A DNA stretch of 42,645 nucleotides from positions 1 to 42,645 of the forward strand of contig JALHOE010000056.1 of NCBI GenBank assembly GCA_022843175.1, given 5' to 3'. A model generated the notes under the pieces. It searched no databases. It saw only the letters and a program-made list of their open reading frames with translations, and was not told the DNA's origin. A program made the position numbers and the translations under genes. Positions 1-10,808 of the stretch are shown here, piece by piece. The stretch is from Deltaproteobacteria bacterium (lineage in GTDB: Bacteria; Myxococcota_A; Polyangia; Polyangiales; JADJMO01). The first letter of the stretch is position 1; every line of letters starts with the position of its first letter.

Positions 1-1
1 C

Positions 2-1957
2 GGCGGCCGCGCGCGCTGGGCCCGCCGGCTCGACGGGTTGCGCGCGGAGCTCGAGCTCGATCGCCGCACGCTCGACGACCGCGATCCCGAGAGCCCGCGC
101 GCGCTCGGTATCGAGAGATCGCTCGCCGATCTCGCGGCGCTCCGCGCGTTCGCGCTCCCGCTCCTCGCCGCGCTCGACGCGCTGCCCGCGCTCGCGACCT
201 GGGAGGTGTGGCTCGAGGCCCTGTCCGCGCTCGCCTCGCGGGCGCTGCGCCGCCCGGACCGCGTGCTCGCGATCCTCGCCGAGCTCGCGCCGATGGGCCC
301 CGTCGGGCCGGTGAAGCTGCACGAGGTGCGCATCGTCCTCGCCGCGCGCCTGCGCGATCTCCTCGTCGCCCCCGAGACGTCGCCCGCCGGCCGCGTCTTC
401 GTCGGCGAGACGGAGAGCGCGCGCGGCCTCGCGTTCGACGTCGTGTTCGTGCCCGGCCTCGCCGAGAAGCTCTTCCCACAGAAGGTCCAAGAAGACCCGA
501 TCCTGCAAGACGCGGCGCGCTCCGCGATCGAGGGCCTCCTCGAGAACAACGAGCACCGCGTCGCCGAGGAGCGCCTCGCGCTGCGCATCGCCGTCGGCGC
601 CGCGCGCGAACGCGTCGTCCTCTCGTATCCGCGCATCGACCTCGATCAGGCGCGCCCGCGCGTCCCCTCGTTCTACGGTCTCGAGGTCCTCCGCGCGGCC
701 GAGGGCACGCTCTACGGGTTCGAGGAGCTCACGCGTCGCGCCGAGCGTGCCGCCTCGACCGACGGCGCGGCGGCCACCCGCCTGGGCTGGCCCGCCCCCG
801 CGTCCCCGGCCGACGCGATCGACGACGCCGAGCACGACCTCTCCCTGCTCGCATCGCTCCTGCACAGGCCGGGAGCCGAAACGCGCGGAGCCGCGCGCTA
901 TCTCCTGCACGCCAACGTGCACCTCGCGCGCGCGCTCCGCTTCCGCGCCCGCCGGTGGATCCCCAAGTGGACGGTGGCCGACGGCCTCGTCACCCCCGCG
1001 CCCGAGGCGCTCGCGGCCCTCGCGCGCCACCTGCCCGCGGCGCGCGCCTTCTCGCCCACGGCGCTGCAGCACTTCGCGGCCTGTCCCTATCGCTTCCTCC
1101 TACAGGCGGTGCATCGCCTCGCGCCGCGCGAGGCGCCCGAGGCGATCGAAGAGCTCGACCCGCTCCAGCGCGGCTCGCTCGTGCACGAGGTGCTGTTCGA
1201 GCTGAACACCGCGCTCCGCGACGAGGGCCGGCTCCCCCTTTCGCGGGCAGACTACGACTTCGCGCGCGACAAGCTCGACGAGGTCGTCGACCGCGTGGCC
1301 GCGCGCTTCCGCGACGAGCTCGCCCCGGCCATCGACCGCGTGTGGGACGACGGAATCGCGAGCATCCGCGCCGACGTGCGCGAGTGGCTCGCGCATGCGG
1401 TCGAGCCCTCGGATTGGGCGCCGCACAAGTTCGAGCTGTCGTTCGGCCTCACCGAGCGCCGCGCGGCAGACGCCGCGAGCACGCCCGAGCCGGTCGAGCT
1501 GCCGGGGCTCCGTCTGCGTGGTTCGATCGATCTCGTCGAGCGCCGCGCCGACGGCGCGCTGCGCGCCACCGACTACAAAACCGGCCGCGCGCGCGCCAAG
1601 GCCGACGCGGTCATCGGCGGCGGCGAGACGCTGCAGCCGGTGCTCTACGCGATGGCGCTCGAGAAGCTGTTCCCCGAGGCGCACGTCGAGGGCGGCCGCC
1701 TCTACTACTGCACGAGCGCCGGCGGCTACGCCGAGGTGTCGATTCGGCTCGACGACTACGCGCGGCGCGCGGTCGCCGAGGTCGTGGCGCTGGTCACCGA
1801 TTCGGTGCAGCACGGCTTCATCCCGGCGGCTCCCGCCAAGGGCGCCTGCGACTACTGCGACTACCGCGCCGTGTGCGGCCCCGACGAGGAGCAGCGCGTC
1901 GCCCGCAAGAACCGCGAGAAGCTCGTCCCCCTCCGCAAGCTGAGGGACATGCCATGA
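2..1957 (+). CDS. addB: AddB-like PD-(D/E)XK nuclease, 5' end outside window
   Basis: This is the C-terminal 651 residues of an AddB/RexB-type subunit of a RecBCD-like double-strand-break resection enzyme; the frame is open to the left edge, so the true start lies outside. The nuclease domain fills the last ~300 residues. It has the first iron-sulfur cysteine in ACPYRFLL (~359), a GSLVHEVLFEL helix, a catalytic D...DYKTG strand (~523) followed by QPVLYAMALE, and a final Cys-x2-Cys-x5-Cys group (CDYCDYRAVC, ~616-625). That cysteine spacing is the AddB/Cas4 iron-sulfur staple. The gene overlaps the downstream helicase gene by four bases (ATGA), so the two are translationally coupled, as in known addBA operons. 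The N-terminal inactivated-helicase part is mostly missing, so its length cannot be judged. Function is confident from family motifs; the subunit name is inferred from gene order. Confidence 0.88.
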   Translation, partial: GGRARWARRLDGLRAELELDRRTLDDRDPESPRALGIERSLADLAALRAFALPLLAALDALPALATWEVWLEALSALASRALRRPDRVLAILAELAPMGPVGPVKLHEVRIVLAARLRDLLVAPETSPAGRVFVGETESARGLAFDVVFVPGLAEKLFPQKVQEDPILQDAARSAIEGLLENNEHRVAEERLALRIAVGAARERVVLSYPRIDLDQARPRVPSFYGLEVLRAAEGTLYGFEELTRRAERAASTDGAAATRLGWPAPASPADAIDDAEHDLSLLASLLHRPGAETRGAARYLLHANVHLARALRFRARRWIPKWTVADGLVTPAPEALAALARHLPAARAFSPTALQHFAACPYRFLLQAVHRLAPREAPEAIEELDPLQRGSLVHEVLFELNTALRDEGRLPLSRADYDFARDKLDEVVDRVAARFRDELAPAIDRVWDDGIASIRADVREWLAHAVEPSDWAPHKFELSFGLTERRAADAASTPEPVELPGLRLRGSIDLVERRADGALRATDYKTGRARAKADAVIGGGETLQPVLYAMALEKLFPEAHVEGGRLYYCTSAGGYAEVSIRLDDYARRAVAEVVALVTDSVQHGFIPAAPAKGACDYCDYRAVCGPDEEQRVARKNREKLVPLRKLRDMP

Positions 1958-4900
1958 TCGAGCTCCACGACAACGAAGCGCGCCGCCGCATCCGCGAGGA
2001 CCTCGATCGCACGTTCGTGGTCGAGGCCGCCGCCGGCACCGGCAAAACCACCGCGCTCGTCTCCCGCGTCGTCGCGCTGGTCCGCACCGGGCGCGCCGAG
2101 CTGCAGCGCATCGTCGCGGTCACCTTCACCGAGGCCGCGGCGGGCGAGATGAAGCTGCGCCTGCGCGCCGCGCTCGAACGCGCGCGCGGGGAATCGACCG
2201 ACGCCGAGCGCGCGCGGCTCGACCACGCGCTCGCCCAGCTCGAAGAGGCGCGCATCAGCACGATCCACGGCCTCTGCGGAGACCTGCTGCGCGAACGCCC
2301 GGTCGAGGCCCGCGTCGACCCGCTGTTCCAGGTTGCCGCCGAGGACGAGCAGCGCCGCCTCTACGACCAAGCCTTCGACCTCTGGTTCCAGCAGGCCCTC
2401 GAGAGCCCGCCCGAGGGCGTGCGCCGCATGCTTCGTCGCGGCCGGCGCGGGAGCTCGCCACGCGAGCAGCTGCGCCTCGCCGGGTTCGACCTCCTCGAGC
2501 ACCGCGACTTCACGGCCGAGTGGCGCCGCGAGCCCTTCGACCGTGACCGCGAGATCGATGTCCTCGTCGAGCGCGTCGCGGCGGTCGGTCACCTGGTCGA
2601 CCTCGCCGACAGCAAGGACGACTGGCTGTGCAAGCTGTTCGTCCGCATGCAGACGTTCGACCGCGAGCTCGCGCGGAAGGAGTCGGTGCGTGCGCGGGAC
2701 TACGACGCGCTCGAGTCCTCGCTGTGCGAGCTCGCCGCCGCCAAGGGGTGGAACTGGACGGGCCGCGGCCAGTTCGCGCGCGGCAAGATGTCCCGCGCCG
2801 AGGCCATCGCCAAGAAAGAGGAGCTCAAGGCCGCGCTCGACGCGTTCTCCGCGCGCACCAGCGCCGATCTCGCCGCGCTCCTCCACGCCGAGCTCTCGCC
2901 GCTCATCGCCGACTACGAAGCCCTCAAGGCGCGCGCCGGCAAGCTCGACTTCATCGATCTTTTGCTCCGCGCGCGCGACCTCGTGCGCGACCACGCGGGC
3001 GTGCGCAGGGAGCTGCAGCAACGCTTCACCCACCTCTTCGTCGACGAGTTCCAGGACACCGATCCGCTCCAGGCCGAGCTCATCCTGCTCCTCTCCTGCC
3101 ACGACGAGGCGCACACCGACTGGGCCAGCGTCACCCCCGCGCCGGGGAAGCTGTTCCTCGTCGGCGACCCGAAGCAGTCGATCTACCGATTCCGCCGCGC
3201 CGACGTCGCGCTCTACGAGCAGATCAAAGAGCGCCTCGTCGCGCGCGGCGCCGAGGTGCTCCACCTCGTCACGAGCTTCCGCGGGGTGCCCGCGCTGCAG
3301 CACGCGGTCAACGCCGCTTTCTCCCTGCGCATGCAGCCCAACGAGCAGCGCTCGCAGGCCGACTACGTGCCGCTCAAGCCGGTGCGCACCGATCCGGCCG
3401 GCCGTCCGGCGATCGTCGCGCTGCCGGTCCCACGGCCCTACTCGGACTTCGGCAAGATCACCAAGTGGTCGATCGACAAGTCCCTGCCCGACGCGGTGGG
3501 CGCGTTCATCGAGTGGCTCGTGCGCGACTCGGGGTGGACGGTCACCGAGCGCGAAGACCCCAACACGCCGGTGCGCGTCGCGCCGCGGCACATCTGCCTG
3601 CTCTTCAAGCGGTTCAGCAGCTACGACAAAGACGTCACCCGCCCCTACGCGCGCGCGCTCGAGGCGCGCGGCATCGCGCACGTCCTCGTGGGCGGGCGCT
3701 CGTTCCATCACCGCGAGGAGATCGCCGCGCTGCGCGCCGCCGCCACGGCCATCGAGTGGCCCGACGACGAGCTCTCGGTGTTCGCCGCGCTGCGCGGTCC
3801 GTTCTTCGCGCTCGCCGACGACGCGCTCGTCGCGTTCTCCGCCGCGCGTGGCAGCGCGCCGTTTCACCCGCTCCGGCCCGTCGAGGGCGAGCTCACCGAG
3901 CTCACGCGTCCCGTCGCCGATGCGCTCGCGATCCTCGCCGAGCTGCACCGCGCGCGTAACCGCCGGCCCATCGCCGACACCCTCGGCCGGCTCCTCGAGA
4001 TCACGCGAGCCCACGCCGGCATCGCGATCTGGCCCACCGGCGAGCAGTCCCTCGCCAACGTGCTGCGCCTGGTCGACCTCGCACGCCGGTTCGAGGCCGC
4101 CGGAGCCACGTCCTTCCGCGCCTTCGTCGAGTCGCTCGAAGAGGCCGTCGAGCGCGGCACCACCGGCGAGGCGCCGGTCGTCGAAGAGGGCACCGACGGC
4201 GTGCGCATGATGACGGTCCACAAGGCCAAGGGGCTCGAGTTTCCCGTCGTCATCCTCGTCGATCCCACCGCGCCGCTCTCCCCCGAGAGCCCCGACCACC
4301 ACGTCGATCACGCGCGCCGCTTGTGGGCGAAGCGCATCGCGGGCTGCGCGCCGATCGAGCTCCTCGAGCACGCAGACGAGGTGCTGCGCCGGCAGCAAGA
4401 AGAGGGCGTGCGGCTCGTGTACGTCGCGGCCACCCGCGCGCGCGATCTGCTCGTGGTCCCCACCGTCGGCGACCGCGTCGAGGAGAAGGACAAGGGCTGG
4501 GTCAACGTGCTCGACCCGGCGATCTACCCGCACCCGCGTCACCGCGCCGAGGCCGCGCCGGCGCCCGGCTGCCCGCCGTTCGGTCGCGACTCGGTGCTCG
4601 AGCGCCACCCCGAGGCCTACGACGGCGACGCCGTCGCGCCCGGCGAGCACGCACCCGACGCCGGAGAGCACCGCGTCGTGTGGTGGGATCCGCGCGCGCT
4701 CGGCCTCGACCGCGAGGTCGACACGGGCCTCCGCCAGCAGGCCATCCTCGTGGCCGACGCCGACACCGGGCCCGACGAGGCGGGCTCCGCGCACGAGACC
4801 TGGATCGCGCGGCGCGCCGGGCTGCTCGTGCGCGGCGCGGTCCCCACCGTTCGTGCGGCGTCGGCCACCGCGCTCTCTCACGAGGGCATCGAGGGCCTCG

Positions 4901-5385
4901 TGCTCCCGGGCGAGGTGCAGCACACCCGCGTGGCGGGCGATCGCGCAGGGCACCCGCGCGGCAAGCGGTTCGGCGCGCTCGTCCACGCCGTGCTCGCGGC
5001 GCTCGACGATCCGGCGTCGTTGGCCTCGGTCGCGGCCGCGCACGGTCGCTTGCTCGGCGCCACGCCCGAGGAGATCGCCGTCGCCGCCATCCGCGTCGAG
5101 CGCGCGCTCGAGCACCCGCTCCTTTCGGCCGCGCGCGCCGCGCCGGAGCGTCGCCGCGAGGTCGCGATCGCCGCCCGTCTCGCCGACGGTCGCGTCGTCG
5201 AGGGCATCGTCGATCTCGCCTTCCGGGCCGAGGGCGCCGCGCACTACACGGTCGTCGACTTCAAGACCGACGTCGAGCTGCAGGAAGCCGCGCGGTCCGC
5301 GTATGAGACCCAGGTTCGCCTCTACATGCTCGCGATCGCCGAAGCCACGGGCGCGCCCACGCAGGGAATTCTTCTGTCCGTCTGA
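1954..5385 (+). CDS. addA: AddA-like UvrD/RecB-family helicase-nuclease
   Basis: This 1143-residue protein has the full set of SF1A helicase motifs. They are Walker A GTGKTT (~30), motif Ia VTFTEAAAGEMK, ISTIHGLCGDLL, Walker B DEFQDTD (~364), motif III GDPKQSIYRFRRAD (~403), motif V TVHKAKGLEF (~753) and motif VI YVAATRARD (~823). A C-terminal RecB-like nuclease domain follows (GKRFGALVHAVL, VEGIVDLAF, DFKTD at ~1102, QVRLYMLAI). It would unwind and degrade DNA ends with the AddB partner and load recombinase. The start ATG lies inside the stop of the upstream gene, with translation coupled at ATGA. The length is near the usual ~1200 residues for AddA. No lesions are visible. A plain RecB assignment is less likely because the partner has an AddB-type iron-sulfur nuclease. 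Confidence 0.92.
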   Translation: MIELHDNEARRRIREDLDRTFVVEAAAGTGKTTALVSRVVALVRTGRAELQRIVAVTFTEAAAGEMKLRLRAALERARGESTDAERARLDHALAQLEEARISTIHGLCGDLLRERPVEARVDPLFQVAAEDEQRRLYDQAFDLWFQQALESPPEGVRRMLRRGRRGSSPREQLRLAGFDLLEHRDFTAEWRREPFDRDREIDVLVERVAAVGHLVDLADSKDDWLCKLFVRMQTFDRELARKESVRARDYDALESSLCELAAAKGWNWTGRGQFARGKMSRAEAIAKKEELKAALDAFSARTSADLAALLHAELSPLIADYEALKARAGKLDFIDLLLRARDLVRDHAGVRRELQQRFTHLFVDEFQDTDPLQAELILLLSCHDEAHTDWASVTPAPGKLFLVGDPKQSIYRFRRADVALYEQIKERLVARGAEVLHLVTSFRGVPALQHAVNAAFSLRMQPNEQRSQADYVPLKPVRTDPAGRPAIVALPVPRPYSDFGKITKWSIDKSLPDAVGAFIEWLVRDSGWTVTEREDPNTPVRVAPRHICLLFKRFSSYDKDVTRPYARALEARGIAHVLVGGRSFHHREEIAALRAAATAIEWPDDELSVFAALRGPFFALADDALVAFSAARGSAPFHPLRPVEGELTELTRPVADALAILAELHRARNRRPIADTLGRLLEITRAHAGIAIWPTGEQSLANVLRLVDLARRFEAAGATSFRAFVESLEEAVERGTTGEAPVVEEGTDGVRMMTVHKAKGLEFPVVILVDPTAPLSPESPDHHVDHARRLWAKRIAGCAPIELLEHADEVLRRQQEEGVRLVYVAATRARDLLVVPTVGDRVEEKDKGWVNVLDPAIYPHPRHRAEAAPAPGCPPFGRDSVLERHPEAYDGDAVAPGEHAPDAGEHRVVWWDPRALGLDREVDTGLRQQAILVADADTGPDEAGSAHETWIARRAGLLVRGAVPTVRAASATALSHEGIEGLVLPGEVQHTRVAGDRAGHPRGKRFGALVHAVLAALDDPASLASVAAAHGRLLGATPEEIAVAAIRVERALEHPLLSAARAAPERRREVAIAARLADGRVVEGIVDLAFRAEGAAHYTVVDFKTDVELQEAARSAYETQVRLYMLAIAEATGAPTQGILLSV

Positions 5386-5404
5386 CGATCGCTACAATCG
5401 CTCG

Positions 5405-6904
5405 GTGCGCTTCGCCCGGACGCTGTGGTTGCCGCTCGCGCTCGTCGCGGTGCCCGCGCGGGCCGAGCGCAAGGAGACGCCGCCGCAGGTCTACAAGGCG
5501 GGCGCGGTGGTGAAGCTCTCGGCGCTGTCGGTGGAGCTCACGCTGCCGAGCGACGACGAGTGGTCGGTGAGCGTCGCGGTCGACGGGAGCGACGCGTGGG
5601 ACATCCTCCGCCGCGCCGACGGCGCGTTCAGTCTCGAGCTCTCGCTCGCGCGCGCGAAGAGCTGCGCAGCGATCGCCGAGTCGCTCGACGCGCTCAAGAC
5701 CAAGCGCCACGACAACCCGGGCTTCGCGCCCGCGGCGTACGATCCGTGGACGTACGAGCCATCGCCCGGCCTCTTCCGCGTCTGCACCAACACCAACCGC
5801 GGGCCGGTCACCGTCGACCTCAGCGCGTCGGTGCCGCCGGCCACGGTCTCGGCGTTCCTCGCCGAGATCGCGCGAATGGTCGGCGGGAGGCGCGAGACCA
5901 AGGCGCTCGGCTTCGTGCCGGTCGCCGTCGCGGGTCGCACGCTGCTCGCCGTCGCCGGAGTGCACGTCGACATCCCCAAGGGCTTCAGCCTGCGACAGCT
6001 CGTCGGCGACGACGGCGTCAAACGAGACGTCCTCGAGCGATTCGAGCCGCGCGATCCGCCGCTGTCGATCACCTTCGAGCGTCGCGTCGGCGCGTGCCCC
6101 ACGCCGAGCGGCACCCGTGTGAAGGCGCCCGCATATCTTCCTCCGGGCCTCGCCGCCGAGGCCTTCGAGACCGAGGCCAAGGGCGTGCGCACCGGCGCGT
6201 TCTGCTTCACGCTCGGCCCCGACGCGATCGTCGCGCGGATCACCTTCACCAACGCCGACGACGCGCGCATCGCCCGCGGCATCCTCGCTCCCGCGGCCGC
6301 CGACCGGAGCGGCGTGGGCAGCAGCCTCTCGTCGGACGAGGACGTCGATGACCGCGAGATCGAGGACGACCTCGCCCCGCGCGTCCGCGGGGTGCTGTCG
6401 TTCGATCTGGTGGGCGTCCGCCCGCGGAGCGCCGACGAGCGGCCGTTCGGCGTCGGCCTCGGCTTCCACGCGTGGGGCGTCACGAGCACGCCGAAGCAGC
6501 GCATCGGCTACGGCCTCGAGCTCGCCAGCTCGGCGGCGATCGGCACCGAGCGGCTGCTCTTCTTCGACGCCCACGCGGGCATCGGCCCGTCGCTCTCGCT
6601 CGGGCGGTTCGTCGTCTTCCCGGCGGTCGGCGGCGGGGTGGACGCGATGCGCGGCGATCCGCTCACCGTCCACACCGCGCCGTATCTGCACGGCGGCGGC
6701 CGCGTGTTCATCCCGTTCGGGCGCCGCGCCGGGCTCACGCTCGGCGGCGCCTATCACCATCGGTTCGCGCGCGAGTCCGATGTCCCCACCGAGGCCCGCG
6801 GCTCGGCGATCGTCACGGTGGGCTCGATCTCGGTCGGCCTGCGCGTCGTCGACTACGCGTCGCGCGGCGCGATGGGCACCGTGGTGCTCGGCTTCACGCT
6901 CTAA
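5405..6904 (+). CDS. Exported protein of unknown function with barrel-like C-terminus
   Basis: The chosen GTG start gives a 499-residue protein that begins with a clean signal peptide: basic MRFARTLW, hydrophobic core LPLALVAV, cleavage after PARA. The reading frame continues upstream through the end of the helicase gene, but only this start yields a signal peptide. The first ~300 residues are soluble-looking with two well separated cysteine pairs. From about residue 330 the sequence alternates hydrophobic and polar residues with many glycines (GVGLGFHAWG, GIGPSLSLGRF, LTLGGAYHHRF) and ends in GTVVLGFTL. That pattern suggests a small outer-membrane beta-barrel. It starts 19 bases after the helicase stop but is unlikely to share its function. 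No family was recognised. The exported location is well supported; the barrel is an inference from residue pattern. Confidence 0.72.
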   Translation: MRFARTLWLPLALVAVPARAERKETPPQVYKAGAVVKLSALSVELTLPSDDEWSVSVAVDGSDAWDILRRADGAFSLELSLARAKSCAAIAESLDALKTKRHDNPGFAPAAYDPWTYEPSPGLFRVCTNTNRGPVTVDLSASVPPATVSAFLAEIARMVGGRRETKALGFVPVAVAGRTLLAVAGVHVDIPKGFSLRQLVGDDGVKRDVLERFEPRDPPLSITFERRVGACPTPSGTRVKAPAYLPPGLAAEAFETEAKGVRTGAFCFTLGPDAIVARITFTNADDARIARGILAPAAADRSGVGSSLSSDEDVDDREIEDDLAPRVRGVLSFDLVGVRPRSADERPFGVGLGFHAWGVTSTPKQRIGYGLELASSAAIGTERLLFFDAHAGIGPSLSLGRFVVFPAVGGGVDAMRGDPLTVHTAPYLHGGGRVFIPFGRRAGLTLGGAYHHRFARESDVPTEARGSAIVTVGSISVGLRVVDYASRGAMGTVVLGFTL

Positions 6905-7011
6905 ATCGGCAGCTTGCTGATCAGGTCCCCGAGATCGCAGCCCGAGAGCGCGACGCTGACGGAGAAGGTGGCGACGGCGAGGAGAACGGAGCGGAGGGTT
7001 CGGAGGTTCAT
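6901..7011 (-). CDS. 36-residue predicted lipoprotein
   Basis: A tiny open frame encodes MNLRTLRSVL, then a hydrophobic stretch, a lipobox ALSGC at residues 21-25, and a short tail ending SKLPI. Signal peptide plus lipobox plus 11 trailing residues is the plan of very small entericidin-like lipoproteins. A purine-rich GAGGGGG lies eight bases before the ATG. Its stop codon overlaps the stop of the convergent exported-protein gene. Function is unknown. The ordered signal-peptide and lipobox layout is the only evidence, so a chance frame cannot be excluded. Confidence 0.55.
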   Translation of the reverse strand: MNLRTLRSVLLAVATFSVSVALSGCDLGDLISKLPI

Positions 7012-7174
7012 GGAGGCCCCCTCAGCAGCGGACGTACCAACCTTCGACCGCGGCTTTTCTCGGCACTATTGAGCGTTGCGCGCGTCGCTACACGAGGCCC
7101 GCGGACGAATCGCGCAAGGCCCCGCACAAGGGACGCTTGCCGCACCGCGGCGTGACTCCTACACCCCGACCAGC

Positions 7175-8732
<1,558 letters not shown>

Positions 8733-8734
<2 letters not shown>

Positions 8735-8849
8735 GCGCGCGCGTCAGCGAGCGCCTATCTCACAGGCGCGCGCGTCAGCGAGCGCCTATCTCACAGGCGC
8801 GCGCGTCAGCGAGCGCCTATCTCACAGGCGCGCGCGTCAGCGAGCGCCT
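8733..8849 (+). repeat. Four tandem 31-bp palindromic repeats (REP-like)
   Basis: Copies begin at 8733, 8764, 8795 and 8826 with an exact 31-bp period. Each has a 24-bp core and a 7-bp spacer (ATCTCAC). The core folds on itself: outer AGGCGC/GCGCCT, one G-A mismatch, inner CGC/GCG and a GTCA loop. The array starts at the glpD stop codon and lies between convergent genes, the usual place for REP/BIME elements. Confidence 0.9.
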
Positions 8850-8914
8850 CGCCCGTCGCGCTCGGCTGTCGATCGGGCCTCACGCACGTCAGGCGCTCGC
8901 TGACGCGCGCGCCT
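8826..8914. repeat. Inverted copy of the repeat core forming a 24-bp hairpin
   Basis: Bases 8891-8914 are the exact reverse complement of the 24-base repeat core. With the fourth direct copy (8826-8849) they give a perfect 24-bp stem and a 41-base loop. It sits against the stop codon of the minus-strand gene and could terminate transcription from both sides, although there is no T-tract. Confidence 0.8.
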
Positions 8915-10646
8915 ATTTCTTTCGGTAGATCGCGCCGAGGAGGCGTTGGGCGAAGGCTTCGAAGCTCTCTTTGCTCATCGCTTCGTAGGCGGCCTTCTCG
9001 GCCTCGCCGGGCGTCGACGAGCCCTTGTACTCCTTGAGCACGTTCGTCGGGACGTTCTTCGCGATCACCGCGTGGTGCTTGAACGGCTTCGGATCGTTGG
9101 GGAGCTGAAACACCGCGTCGAAGTGGTAGTTGAGCCCGACGTAGATCCCGCGCGGGTGGTGGCTCGGGTACGCGGTGCCGGTCCACTCCACGCGGTGGGT
9201 GACGAGCAGCGTGGGCGCGGTGACCGCCGGGATCGCCTCGGCGTCGGTCGGCAGCGGCGCGCCGACGGAGAACGTGAGGATCTCCTTGGGGAACGACGAC
9301 GAGAGCTTGTCGACGAGCTGCTTGGCGAGCTCGGTGCGCGCCGAGTCGAACTTGCCGCCGCCCTCGAAATACTTCGACGGGTACGAGGTCTCGCCGTTGA
9401 AGAGCGGCTGCTTGGTGACGAACTTATCCGCGCGATTGAGCGAGGTGGACGGCTGCTCCTTGAAGCGGACCGAGACCATCGGAGCGCCGTGCGCCTCGGC
9501 GTACGCGAGCGCGCGCTCGAACAGCGCGTTGACCTGCGGATCCTTCTCGTTCGACGTGGCCTTGAAGGCGGTGAGCGCCGCCTGATACACGGCGTGCGTC
9601 GCCTCTTTGAGCTCGGGGCCGAGGCCGTGCTCGGGGCGCTTCTTCACGAAGTCCTGCAGCGCCGCGAGCGTGCCGGCCTTCTTCGCGATCTCGAGCTCGG
9701 CGAGCATCGCGGTGCGGAGCGAGGCGTCGACCTCCTTCTGGATCGCCGTATTGGGGTGCGACTTCTGATAGGCGAGGATCGCGTCGACGCTGTTCTCCTT
9801 CTGCGCCAGCGTCAGCTCGGCGCGCGGCAGGAGCGTCTTCTTCACCTCGTCGCGGTGCTTCACCCCGTGCTCGAGGTACGCGCGGTAGCTCGCGACGTCG
9901 TTCTTCGCCCTGGCCGCGGCGAACGCGCGGTCGTCGCTGACGCCGTTGCGCGCGAACCAGATCGCCGGACCGATGAGGATGGCGAGGAGCGCGGCGTAGA
10001 CGAAGCGCATCCGCACCCAGCTCGGCACCGTCGACCGGCGCGGATCGGTCGGCGCGAGGGGGCTCGAGACGCGCGGCTCGGCGATCGGGCTGATCGACGG
10101 CCGGCCCCGCTCCTCCTCGGCCAGTCCGCCGCGGGCGTCCTCGAGGACCGCGCGCGCCCGCGCCGCCTGCTCGGGAGAGGCCTGGAAGGTGAGCGTCTCG
10201 CCGCGGAAGACGAGGCGGACCGTCCCGCCGTCGCCCTCGACCCGCTCGATCTCGGTGACCTCGAAGAAGCGCAGCTTGTCGGTCCGCGCGTCGACGACCG
10301 AGTTGGGGAACGCGTAGACGCCGGCCTTCCACGGCAACGCAGACGTGGCGCGATCGCCGGCGAGCGCGTGGAGGAGCCCCCCGAACACGAGGACGAAGAG
10401 GACGGCCCACACGGCCGCGAGCGGCACCCCGTGAACGAGCGAGGCGGCCGAGAGATCGCCGAACCCCCGGAGAAAGAAGAGGACGGCGAGGACCAGGCCG
10501 ACCACGGCCACGCCCCACCCCGCGCGGTGCCCCTTGGGCCCGCCGCGGGTGACGAGGACCGGCGACGGAGGCTGCGCCCCGGTCGTCGAGTCGATGAAGT
10601 GGTCCTGAGCGGCTCGGGTCAGCCCGAAGAAGTCGACGGACCGCAT
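8913..10646 (-). CDS. Membrane protein of unknown function
   Basis: This 577-residue protein shows three probable membrane spans: WGVAVVGLVLAVLFFLRGF (~44-62), an alanine/valine-rich span around residues 75-95, and a third near residues 215-232 (FVYAALLAILIGPAIWF). Between spans two and three is a soluble part with EVTEIERVEGDGGTVRLVF, which resembles a small PH-like/DUF-type membrane-associated fold. The C-terminal ~340 residues are soluble, with helical repeats (alternating alanine- and lysine-rich) and a final mixed alpha/beta part. No catalytic motif was recognised. The start ATG begins MRSVDFFGLTRAAQ; the stop abuts the repeat cluster. It is transcribed toward glpD, so they are convergent. 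The gene is clearly real from its codon use, but the function is unknown. Confidence 0.75.
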   Translation of the reverse strand: MRSVDFFGLTRAAQDHFIDSTTGAQPPSPVLVTRGGPKGHRAGWGVAVVGLVLAVLFFLRGFGDLSAASLVHGVPLAAVWAVLFVLVFGGLLHALAGDRATSALPWKAGVYAFPNSVVDARTDKLRFFEVTEIERVEGDGGTVRLVFRGETLTFQASPEQAARARAVLEDARGGLAEEERGRPSISPIAEPRVSSPLAPTDPRRSTVPSWVRMRFVYAALLAILIGPAIWFARNGVSDDRAFAAARAKNDVASYRAYLEHGVKHRDEVKKTLLPRAELTLAQKENSVDAILAYQKSHPNTAIQKEVDASLRTAMLAELEIAKKAGTLAALQDFVKKRPEHGLGPELKEATHAVYQAALTAFKATSNEKDPQVNALFERALAYAEAHGAPMVSVRFKEQPSTSLNRADKFVTKQPLFNGETSYPSKYFEGGGKFDSARTELAKQLVDKLSSSFPKEILTFSVGAPLPTDAEAIPAVTAPTLLVTHRVEWTGTAYPSHHPRGIYVGLNYHFDAVFQLPNDPKPFKHHAVIAKNVPTNVLKEYKGSSTPGEAEKAAYEAMSKESFEAFAQRLLGAIYRKK

Positions 10647-10735
10647 CGGCCCGAGCGTATGCCCGGGCCGGGCCTTTGGGCCAGTTCACGAGCATTGACA
10701 CGTCGGGGCCGCCGACTACTGTGCCGTTCCCCCAC

Positions 10736-10808
10736 GCCCGGGTAGCTCAGTTGGTAGAGCAGCGGATTGAAAATCCGCGTGTCGACAGTTCGATTCTGTC
10801 CCCGGGCA
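10736..10808 (+). tRNA. tRNA-Phe (GAA)
   Basis: The 73-base cloverleaf has acceptor arms GCCCGGG/CCCGGGC, D arm GCTC...GAGC, anticodon stem GCGGA/TCCGC with loop TTGAAAA (anticodon GAA), a GTGTC variable loop, T arm GACAG/CTGTC with loop TTCGATT, and discriminator A. The 3' CCA is not encoded (ACCTTA follows). It is the integration target of the mobile region to its right. Confidence 0.96.

Noticed and set aside
1861-5244. Long minus-strand frame opposite addA
   Set aside because: It has the alanine/arginine/glycine filler typical of antisense frames in GC-rich genes and no motif; the plus frame has all helicase motifs.
208-5385. A single 1725-aa frame through the AddB and AddA region
   Set aside because: The first ~580 residues are arginine/proline-rich shadow of the real AddB frame; real AddA starts at 1954.
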